Assembly (NCBI GenBank): GCA_002427755.1
Contig: DIYO01000005.1
Location: forward strand, 124,001 to 188,000
From: Roseivirga sp. UBA6052
GTDB taxonomy: Bacteria; Bacteroidota; Bacteroidia; Cytophagales; Cyclobacteriaceae
Direction: 5' to 3'
DNA: 64,000 nt
Shown here: piece by piece, positions 57,554 through 64,000 of the stretch
How positions within the stretch are numbered: the first letter of the stretch is position 1
Layout: each line of letters begins with the position of its first letter
Translations under genes and position numbers: made by a program
The notes under the pieces: generated by a model
Seen by the model: the letters and a program-made list of their open reading frames with translations, nothing else
Told to the model about the DNA's origin: nothing
The model's database searches: none

Positions 57554-58517
57554 TTCTGTAAACTTTAACACTATCAATCTTAAAGGAATAAGACATTAAT
57601 TCCTTCTTGATATTGATTAGTTCAACGGGTAGAAGCGAGTCGGGACTCATTTTGTTGAAATCTACTTGAACACCGAACATAGATGTGTCTGTGGCATCGA
57701 ATAATGATGACTTTAACTTTACACGAACAGGTAAATAGTTTGGAAGTATTTCCCATGAATCTTTAGGCGCATTAATGAGTTCTATTGGATAGTCATAGGC
57801 GACTGTTACGAGGGTTTCCACATCAAAGCTCACACTTACACGTTCGAATTCAGCACTGATATACTCCCCTAAATTTGGTATATCAACATTTTGCGAGAAG
57901 TCTTCATCTATATTGTTTTCATTGATCGCTATAGCCAATGTATCTCCTAATTGACTTAATAATTCTTCAGGCCCTTCAACTGTCAAAATTGAAGGAACCA
58001 ACCCGATGTTTGAATCGAGGATATGATCTGTTGCTAAGTCAATAGAACTTTGATCCAATTTTAATTGCAATGTTCTAGACACACGTTTTTGAATATCGAA
58101 CCTGATCGAATCGTCTAAGATGAAATTAACGGCAACAGGATCAAGATTGGGTGTTAGATCACCCCTTAGTGAACTTGTTAAAATGGCTTTTACTTCTGCT
58201 GGTCTTGCCAGATCAACAACTAGAGGTTTCATATTTAGACCGAAGGACCTTGTCATTAAATCCCAGCCACCACCGGTAACCTCTACCATCATTCGATCGG
58301 GAAGCTCTCCTACAGCCATGTAGTCATCCTCATCATATATGAATTCAATCGGATAACTGATCTGGGTGATGTAGTCGTCTTGATTCAGTTCACTAAAAAA
58401 CCAAAAGGTGGTAGATATGATTAAACATATCAATACCACCTTTATTCTTTCGTCCTTTGAACTTGGAGTCAGGAATGAACGTCTTATTCGTTCTATGAAT
58501 TCCTCAGGACTTTTCAA
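57546..58517 (-). CDS. YbbR-like (CdaR-like) membrane protein
   Basis: 323 residues. A single N-terminal membrane helix (VVLICLIISTTFWFFSELN, about residues 27-45) is followed by repeated YbbR beta-domains (for example YITQISYPIEFIYDEDDYMAVGELPDRMMVEVTGGGWDLM and TVAYDYPIELINAPKDSWEILPNYLPVRVKLKSS). YbbR/CdaR in Firmicutes regulates the diadenylate cyclase CdaA, but no CdaA gene is next to this one. In Bacteroidota it is linked with yajC and coaE. Function here is not established. Confidence 0.85.
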   Translation of the reverse strand: MKSPEEFIERIRRSFLTPSSKDERIKVVLICLIISTTFWFFSELNQDDYITQISYPIEFIYDEDDYMAVGELPDRMMVEVTGGGWDLMTRSFGLNMKPLVVDLARPAEVKAILTSSLRGDLTPNLDPVAVNFILDDSIRFDIQKRVSRTLQLKLDQSSIDLATDHILDSNIGLVPSILTVEGPEELLSQLGDTLAIAINENNIDEDFSQNVDIPNLGEYISAEFERVSVSFDVETLVTVAYDYPIELINAPKDSWEILPNYLPVRVKLKSSLFDATDTSMFGVQVDFNKMSPDSLLPVELINIKKELMSYSFKIDSVKVYRNE

Positions 58518-58523
58518 TGCTAT

Positions 58524-58832
58524 TTAATTGCCGGCTTGCTTCTTACTTGAATCAAGTGAAATAGCCGACTTTTCAAATTTCATTTTAGTGCTTTTATCAA
58601 CTTCGAGTGTAACAGTATCCTCATCAGTTGCATACACCTTACCGTGTACACCACCAATAGTAACTACCGAATCACCCTTCTTGATATCTTCAATGAATTT
58701 CTTAGTGTCCTTTTGCTTTTTCTGCTGCGGACGAATCATAAAGAAATAAAACACAATGGCTATACCACCAAATAATATCAGCGATTGTAAACCTGAACCG
58801 CTGCCTTGAGCTTGCAATAAAATGGAAGTCAT
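58524..58832 (-). CDS. yajC: Preprotein translocase subunit YajC
   Basis: 102 residues. One membrane helix (LILFGGIAIVFYFFMI) and the signature FFMIRPQQKKQKDTKKFIEDIKKGDSVVTIGGVHGKV identify YajC, a small partner of SecDF in protein export. It follows the DUF1573 gene by ten bases and precedes the YbbR-like gene by six. Confidence 0.94.
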   Translation of the reverse strand: MTSILLQAQGSGSGLQSLILFGGIAIVFYFFMIRPQQKKQKDTKKFIEDIKKGDSVVTIGGVHGKVYATDEDTVTLEVDKSTKMKFEKSAISLDSSKKQAGN

Positions 58833-58842
58833 TAAAATCTAA

Positions 58843-59376
58843 TTATGGTTGAGGTACTGCATTAACTTGCACAAAACCTCTTAAACTTAATCTTGTCTGC
58901 TTAGGAGCAGTGTTTGCAACAACTGTAATAACCGGACTCTGCTGACCTGATTTTCCTTTACTGTCAAATCTTACAACAATCTCACCCGATCCTCCCGGAG
59001 GAATTGGTGTTTTTGTATGGTTAGGCACAGTACAACCACAAGAAGCTGAAGTACTCTGAATTTTTAAATCCTCAGTACCCACATTCTTAAATTTGAAGGT
59101 GTAATTAACAACTTCTCCTTGATTGATATTTCCGAAGTTGTAAACGGTATTATCCCATTCGAATTTTGCGTTTGCCGTTAAGTTCGTCTCAATTGATTGT
59201 GCAGATTGAGTAGGACTTGAAGTTGGCATTACTGTCTCTCTTGCAATACCTCCATTCTCAAGCTGATTAACTCTACGCTCAAGATTGGCCATTCTCTTCT
59301 CCATTTCTGCGTTTCCACATGCGCTTAACAACATAGTAGCGAGAAGCGCGCTAAATAAGGTAATCTTGGTTTTCAT
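58843..59376 (-). CDS. DUF1573 lipoprotein
   Basis: 177 residues. The lipobox is in LFSALLATMLLSACGN (Cys20). A short coiled coil follows (MEKRMANLERRVNQLENG). The DUF1573 domain is FEWDNTVYNFGNINQGEVVNYTFKFKNVGTEDLKIQSTSASCGCTVPNHTKTPIPPGGSGEIVVRF, an Ig-like fold with the CGC motif. It is exported and tethered. The function is unknown; it is often found next to yajC in this phylum. Confidence 0.88.
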   Translation of the reverse strand: MKTKITLFSALLATMLLSACGNAEMEKRMANLERRVNQLENGGIARETVMPTSSPTQSAQSIETNLTANAKFEWDNTVYNFGNINQGEVVNYTFKFKNVGTEDLKIQSTSASCGCTVPNHTKTPIPPGGSGEIVVRFDSKGKSGQQSPVITVVANTAPKQTRLSLRGFVQVNAVPQP

Positions 59377-59387
59377 AATATTCTCAA

Positions 59388-59693
59388 TTATACTTTTTCT
59401 CCTGCTTTTATTTGATCTATTAGATCATCAACGTCAGTTAATAACTTTTCTGCTTTTTGACGAGCATCTGTTACTACTTTTTCGCCTTCTTCTTTAGCCT
59501 CAGACGAAATTTCCATTTTTCCGTTGATCAAATCTTCCAACAAGTCTTCTAGTTGTTTTTTGTATTTATCTAACTGATAAGAAAGTTTGTCTCTTGTGTT
59601 AGAACCCTTATCTGGGGCATACAATATACCTAGAATGGCACCAGTGGCGGCACCAACTACAAATGCTAATAAATTGCTAGAGCCTTTACTCAT
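59388..59693 (-). CDS. YtxH domain protein
   Basis: 101 residues. LLAFVVGAATGAILGILYAPDKGSNTRDKLSYQLDKYKKQLEDLL is the YtxH pattern: a Gly-rich membrane helix with an 'APDKG' turn and a long amphipathic helix. The family is associated with stress or membrane contact but has no fixed role. It sits between nusB (4 bases) and the DUF1573 gene (11 bases). Confidence 0.85.
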   Translation of the reverse strand: MSKGSSNLLAFVVGAATGAILGILYAPDKGSNTRDKLSYQLDKYKKQLEDLLEDLINGKMEISSEAKEEGEKVVTDARQKAEKLLTDVDDLIDQIKAGEKV

Positions 59694-59697
59694 ATCT

Positions 59698-60876
59698 TTA
59701 TTTATTATCCATTAAACCTCTACCTGTTTTCTTCAATTCACCTTTTTCTCTCAAGTCTCCTGAAATCACATCAAGAATACCATTGACAAATTGCTTACTC
59801 TTAGGTGTACTGTAATTTTTTGAGAGTTCAATATACTCATTAATGGTAACCTTTACGGGAATGTTCCTGAAATTAAGCATTTCAGAAATCGCCATTTTAA
59901 GTATAATCTGATCCGTATTAGCCAATCTTTCAATCTCCCAATTCTTGGTTTTACCAGCGATCATATCGCTATACTGCTGATCATTCTCTACAGTAGTATC
60001 CAAGATCTTCTCGAAGAACTCCTTATCCTCTTCCCAATTATTTGAAAAATCAGGTAGGTCAAAAGACTTAGACTCCGAATCTTCTTCAACATCTCTTACT
60101 GAACGAGAGACTAAACTTCGCACGATCGCTTTGTTCTCTCTCCAGTGAATATCCTTGTCTTCAAACCAAGATAAAAGCACCTCTTCTTTAAAGAGCACCT
60201 GCTTTATTAAATGGTCAATAATATCTTTATCCTGATCGAAAGTTGGGTTTGCCGTTCTTCTATACTCTGCGAAGGCCTCGTCTTTCTTAATGATGTCTTT
60301 GTACCAGCTTTTGAGCGTATCTTCTTCATTTTCCCAGGAAATGTTCTTTTTCAAACTGGCCACCTGAACTTTAGAAGATTGTCTAAAGAAATCAACAATT
60401 CTATTTTGCGGGAAATTAAAATCACCCGAGAGTAATCGCTCAGGGGAAAGCTTCTTCTTTTTATCTGCCTCGCTTTTGCTTAAGTCAGACCATGCCACTA
60501 GTAGTGTAATTACCCATAAGAAGTAATCCACTAATGATTCGGCATCAAGAATCATGTCTTTTTTGAGGCGTTTAAAATCTTCTTTAGAGTTTGCTAGGTA
60601 ATTCTTGTACGCTGCAGCTGCTGCATCTTCAGATTCTTTGGTGCTTTCAGTTCCTTCCGGTAATGGATTACCTAAAACCTTATTAGCAAGAATTGATTTA
60701 GCTCTTTTTTTATTCGATTTAAGAAGTTCATGGTTAGGGGCTTCCATAGAATTAAGGTCAGGTTGAAAAACCTCCTCAATCTCAGCCAAACCAATATTAA
60801 AATTGGCTTCTTTGCATTGGCCTAAAGCAAACAGTGTCTGCATTGCTTTAACTCGTAATGATCTCCTGTTGAGCAT
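59698..60876 (-). CDS. nusB: Transcription antitermination factor NusB, long form
   Basis: 392 residues, more than twice the length of E. coli NusB. It begins RRSLRVKAMQTLFALGQ, and the C-terminal 100 residues (ILDTTVENDQQYSDMIAGKTKNWEIERLANTDQIILKMAISEMLNFRNIPVKVTINEYIELSKNYSTPKSKQFVNGILDVI) contain the NusB core. The middle is a long helical insert with several Asp/Glu/Lys runs that is typical of Bacteroidota. NusB with NusE supports rRNA transcription. It heads a six-gene operon ending with coaE. Confidence 0.92.
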   Translation of the reverse strand: MLNRRSLRVKAMQTLFALGQCKEANFNIGLAEIEEVFQPDLNSMEAPNHELLKSNKKRAKSILANKVLGNPLPEGTESTKESEDAAAAAYKNYLANSKEDFKRLKKDMILDAESLVDYFLWVITLLVAWSDLSKSEADKKKKLSPERLLSGDFNFPQNRIVDFFRQSSKVQVASLKKNISWENEEDTLKSWYKDIIKKDEAFAEYRRTANPTFDQDKDIIDHLIKQVLFKEEVLLSWFEDKDIHWRENKAIVRSLVSRSVRDVEEDSESKSFDLPDFSNNWEEDKEFFEKILDTTVENDQQYSDMIAGKTKNWEIERLANTDQIILKMAISEMLNFRNIPVKVTINEYIELSKNYSTPKSKQFVNGILDVISGDLREKGELKKTGRGLMDNK

Positions 60877-60908
60877 CTAAAAAGTATAAGAACGTGAAAA
60901 TATAAAGA

Positions 60909-60935
60909 AGCAGACAGTTATTGAAACTGCCTGCT
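60909..60935 (-). terminator. Probable terminator of the leucine dehydrogenase gene
   Basis: AGCAGACAGTT/AACTGCCTGCT form an 11-bp stem with one A-C mismatch. On the minus strand it is followed by TTCTTTAT, a weak T tract. It lies just past the stop at 60941. Confidence 0.5.
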
Positions 60936-60940
60936 ACTAA

Positions 60941-62044
60941 TTATAAAGAAAGTTTAACCTTTCCTACCTCTTCAATCCGCTTTTCAGCCAATTTCATGGC
61001 TGCTTGTTGTGTTGGAATGTCGTGACTATCGGCCAATTCAAAAATCTTTTGCGTAGTATCATAGATTTTCTCTGTCCAAGAGTAAGCCAGATCCTTATTG
61101 TAATCTCCTTTTAACTCAGAAGATATATTGATGATTCCTCCTGCATTGATTACGAAATCAGGTGCATAAATAATGCCTTCACTTCTCAAGAGCTTCCCAT
61201 GTCTCTCTTCTTCCGCTAGCTGATTGTTAGCACCACCGGCAATTACACTGGCTTTGAGTCTCGTAAGGGTGTCATCATTAATTGTGGCTCCCATTGCGCA
61301 AGGTGCATAAATATCAACCGGTAGATCATAAATCTCGTCCATCCCTACTACCTGAGCACCTGAATCTGCTGAAACCTGCTTAAGCCTATCTCCATTGATA
61401 TCAGTAATGAAAATTTCGGCCCCTTCTTTAGCAAGGTGACCTACTAAGAACTTACCAACTTGGCCTACTCCTTGTACCGAGACCTTCTTTCCAGAAAGAT
61501 CATCGCTGCCATATGCTTTCTTAGCGGCCGCTTTCATTCCCATATAAACACCATAAGCTGTAACTGGTGATGGATCTCCTGAGCCACCCATCTCAACAGG
61601 TAACCCAGTCACATGATTGGTTTCCATACCGATATATTCCATATCGCTAGTACCCATGTTCATGTCTTCAGCGGTAATGTATTTACCACCAAGGCTGTTT
61701 ACGAACTTGCCGAATCTTCTTAGAAAAGGTTCATTTTTAAGTTTTGCAGGATCTCCTATAATTACTGCTTTTCCTCCGCCCAGATTCAACCCTGAGACAG
61801 CAGCTTTATAGGTCATTCCTCTTGAAAGTCTTAATACATCAATGGCTGCTTCTTCTTCAGTAGCATAGTTCCACATGCGCGTTCCTCCAAGCGCTGGCCC
61901 TAAGACTGTATTATGAATACCAATGATTGCTTTGAGACCTGTGGCTTCATCATGGCAGTACACAATCTGCTCATGACCCATTTTACCGACCTCTTCGAAG
62001 ATAGATATGCTCCCGGTCTTTTCCAGTGCATTAGCTCCTTCCAT
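60941..62044 (-). CDS. ldh: Leucine dehydrogenase (Glu/Leu/Phe/Val dehydrogenase family)
   Basis: 367 residues from the ATG at 62044 (MEGANALEKT), preferred because the 25 upstream codons have no family similarity and the start matches known leucine dehydrogenases. The substrate-binding part is LGGTRMWNYATEEEAAIDVLRLSRGMTYKAAVSGLNLGGGKAVI; the Lys of MTYKAA and of GGGKAV are the catalytic residues. NAD binding is KKVSVQGVGQVGKFLVGHLAKEGAEIFITDINGDRL. It oxidatively deaminates branched-chain amino acids. A -7 box and an inverted repeat lie upstream. Confidence 0.92.
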   Translation of the reverse strand: MEGANALEKTGSISIFEEVGKMGHEQIVYCHDEATGLKAIIGIHNTVLGPALGGTRMWNYATEEEAAIDVLRLSRGMTYKAAVSGLNLGGGKAVIIGDPAKLKNEPFLRRFGKFVNSLGGKYITAEDMNMGTSDMEYIGMETNHVTGLPVEMGGSGDPSPVTAYGVYMGMKAAAKKAYGSDDLSGKKVSVQGVGQVGKFLVGHLAKEGAEIFITDINGDRLKQVSADSGAQVVGMDEIYDLPVDIYAPCAMGATINDDTLTRLKASVIAGGANNQLAEEERHGKLLRSEGIIYAPDFVINAGGIINISSELKGDYNKDLAYSWTEKIYDTTQKIFELADSHDIPTQQAAMKLAEKRIEEVGKVKLSL

Positions 62045-62073
62045 TACATTCAATTTATAGTTTACTTTTATAT

Positions 62074-62114
62074 TTGCCTGAATTGGCAATACTGTTTGAC
62101 AGTTCGCAAAAGTA
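62074..62114 (-). promoter_or_regulatory. Promoter and inverted repeat of the leucine dehydrogenase gene
   Basis: On the minus strand TACTTTTG (62114-62107) fits TAnnTTTG; no clear -33 TTG is seen. Downstream, TTGCC/GGCAA (62074-62089, 6-base centre) makes an inverted repeat in the leader that could be a regulator site. Confidence 0.4.
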
Positions 62115-62189
62115 ACCAATATCTCGACATTTCTAAATAATAAAACTGGCTACGGCAACCTTTAAGCGAAGGTTTCTGTTAAGTGTAAC

Positions 62190-63977
62190 GTGAAAGAGCT
62201 CAAGCATCTAAATAAGTACCTGTATAAATACAAACACCTTCTTATTCTGGGGTTTATCTTCTTGGTAGTATCAAATTATTTTGCGGTTTGGCCAGCAAAA
62301 GTGGTACGCTATGCCATAGATTATGTAACCGATAGCTTCGCTTTATACAGACTCTTTGAGGGCGGCCAATTGAGCGGTAGCATTTTCGATAGCTTGCAGA
62401 AGGGTGTTCTCATTTTAGGAGGACTTATGATATTGATGGCATTAATGCGTGGTTTCTTCCTCTTCTTGGTTAGACAAACCATAATTGTTATGTCTCGAAG
62501 AATAGAATATGATCTAAAAAATGAGATTTACGAGCAGTATCAAAACCTACCATTAAGCTTCTACCGCAGAAACAACACTGGTGACTTAATGAATAGAATA
62601 TCCGAAGATGTAAACCGTGTTAGGATGTACCTAGGGCCCGGTATCATGTACGGCATCAACTTGGTTGTACTCTTTCCCATGGTGATTTACGAGATGCTCA
62701 GGGTGAATGCTGAACTCACATTTTACGCACTGCTGCCATTACCCATACTTTCATTAAGCATCTACTTTGTAAATAACATTATTAATAAACGTTCTGAGGA
62801 GATTCAGGAGAGCCTATCAGACATGTCTACTCATGTGCAAGAAGCCTTTTCCGGAATTAGAGTTATCAAAGCTTTTGTAAGAGAGATGGATTCAGCCACT
62901 CGATTTGAAACAGAAAGTGAAAAGTACAAGTATAGATCTCTTCGGCTAACCTTCGTTAATGCGCTGTTCTTTCCACTCATTATGGCTCTGATTGGATTGA
63001 GTGTAATCCTTACCATTTACATTGGTGGCGCTCAGGTGATCAATGGTGAGATCACTTATGGCAACATTGCGGAGTTTGTCATTTATGTTAATATGCTGAC
63101 ATGGCCTGTGACTGCACTAGGCTGGATTACGAGTATTAACCAACGCGCTGCTGCATCTCAAAAACGAATCAACCAATTCTTGAAAGAGAAGAATGATATC
63201 GTTTCTAAAGAGAATATTATGAAAGACCTGAAGGGAGACTTGGTCTTTGATAATGTAAGTTTCACTTATCCGGATTCCGGAATACAGGCATTAAAGAATG
63301 TATCTTTTGATGTTAAGGCAGGCGAATCGATTGCCATCATTGGTACCACTGGAAGTGGAAAAAGCACCATCGCCAATCTAATGCTTAGATTATACGATTC
63401 AACATCGGGTAGCATCAGAATTGATAGTACTGACATAGAAAAATTGAATATCTCTAATATGAGAGATCAAATGGGGTACGTGCCTCAAGATGTCTTCTTG
63501 TTTTCTGACACAATCGCCAACAATATTGCTTTTGGTGGTAAAGACATTACTGAAGAAAGAATACATAAAGCCGCCAAAGATGCCGACCTATATGATAATG
63601 TGGTAGACTTTGCTGATGGCTTTGAAACCATGTTAGGCGAAAGGGGAATTACACTATCGGGTGGCCAAAAACAACGAGCCTCTATCGCGAGAGCCATTGT
63701 GAGAGACCCAAAAATCTTAATTCTAGATGATGCATTATCAGCTGTAGACACCAATACTGAAAACACAATACTCAATAGCTTGGCTGATATCATGAAAGGA
63801 AGAACAACCGTGATTATTTCGCATAGGGTATCTTCTGCAAAATTAGCTGACAAGATTATTGTACTGGATGAGGGTCAAATCATTGAATCCGGCACCAATG
63901 ATTCTCTCCTTGCTCAAAATGGCGTGTACAAAGAGTTGTATGAGAAGCAATTGAAGCAAGAGGAAGAGGTTGGGTGA
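62190..63977 (+). CDS. ABC transporter with fused permease and ATPase (lipid/peptide exporter type)
   Basis: 595 residues from a GTG start. The membrane domain has six helices (about residues 15-325), with QYQNLPLSFYRRNNTGDLMNRISEDVNRVRMYLG, a conserved exporter coupling region. The ATPase has GTTGSGKST (Walker A), LSGGQKQRASIARAI (signature), ILILDDALSAVDT (Walker B) and the H-loop of TVIISHRVSS. A homodimer would export lipids, peptides or drugs. The protein ends with a Lys/Glu tail. It resembles MsbA/MdlB types, but the cargo cannot be read. Confidence 0.9.
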   Translation: MKELKHLNKYLYKYKHLLILGFIFLVVSNYFAVWPAKVVRYAIDYVTDSFALYRLFEGGQLSGSIFDSLQKGVLILGGLMILMALMRGFFLFLVRQTIIVMSRRIEYDLKNEIYEQYQNLPLSFYRRNNTGDLMNRISEDVNRVRMYLGPGIMYGINLVVLFPMVIYEMLRVNAELTFYALLPLPILSLSIYFVNNIINKRSEEIQESLSDMSTHVQEAFSGIRVIKAFVREMDSATRFETESEKYKYRSLRLTFVNALFFPLIMALIGLSVILTIYIGGAQVINGEITYGNIAEFVIYVNMLTWPVTALGWITSINQRAAASQKRINQFLKEKNDIVSKENIMKDLKGDLVFDNVSFTYPDSGIQALKNVSFDVKAGESIAIIGTTGSGKSTIANLMLRLYDSTSGSIRIDSTDIEKLNISNMRDQMGYVPQDVFLFSDTIANNIAFGGKDITEERIHKAAKDADLYDNVVDFADGFETMLGERGITLSGGQKQRASIARAIVRDPKILILDDALSAVDTNTENTILNSLADIMKGRTTVIISHRVSSAKLADKIIVLDEGQIIESGTNDSLLAQNGVYKELYEKQLKQEEEVG

Positions 63978-64000
63978 TAGTGATTAGTGTTTCGCAATTG

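Overview
The window is chromosomal DNA from an AT-rich, Gram-negative member of the Bacteroidota, most like the marine Cytophagales (Roseivirga/Fulvivirga type); that placement is inferred from family content, not from a marker tree. The support is promoters of the TTG-N19/20-TAnnTTTG kind, few Shine-Dalgarno sequences, and lineage-typical families: DUF349, DUF2795, DUF6503, FISUMP, 7TMR-LytTR regulators, long-form NusB, EttA, a Gln-Val-His dihydroorotase and leucine dehydrogenase. I see no insertion sequence, prophage, integrase or CRISPR array. Most genes are housekeeping genes with accessory islands between them.

Layout. 1-1539 is the 3' part of a heavy-metal RND adaptor, followed by a candidate small RNA. 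1786-4847 holds a secreted zinc protease, a DUF6503 lipoprotein paired with a nitrilase, and a LolA-like protein. 4979-8189 is a four-gene ECF sigma operon (sigma factor, DUF4097, membrane HEAT-repeat protein, DUF4097). 8190-9677 has a repeat pair, a 57-residue microprotein and a PqqB-like lipoprotein. 9731-12301 is the rplM-rpsI-rpsB-tsf block. 12882-17480 carries a tiny membrane ORF, an RluA synthase, a PhoR/PhoB-like pair, and DUF3108 and PF10023 proteins. 17577-21944 has recA, a MacB-type permease, queA and ispD.

21999-31296 is the most coherent metabolic island. It has two DUF1080 (3-keto-disaccharide hydrolase family) proteins around an MFS carrier, a Gfo/Idh/MocA oxidoreductase and a TIM-barrel isomerase. 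A 7TM LytTR regulator follows, then a GMC dehydrogenase with its Tat-exported small subunit. Together they suggest periplasmic C3 oxidation of glycosides, cleavage of the 3-keto product, import, and cytoplasmic reduction or isomerisation.

31455-46090 is mixed: DUF2795, DUF349, a TPR membrane protein, an acidic mini-lipoprotein, a second copy of the candidate small RNA, ettA, an OsmC protein, lipA, a GH78 rhamnosidase and a 937-residue mosaic surface protein with a FISUMP partner. 46258-55452 has gcvP, an M28 peptidase, DUF1835, a DUF4097-like protein, a DEAD-box helicase and dihydroorotase. 55579-55652 is tRNA-His. 56948-60876 is a tight six-gene operon (nusB, ytxH, DUF1573, yajC, ybbR-like, coaE). 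Leucine dehydrogenase and an ABC exporter close the window.

The observations I rate highest are the two related candidate small RNAs (1679-1787 and 35276-35396), the 3-keto-glycoside island, the sigma/DUF4097 operon, and an intrinsic terminator whose T tract runs straight into the start codon of the DUF1835 gene.
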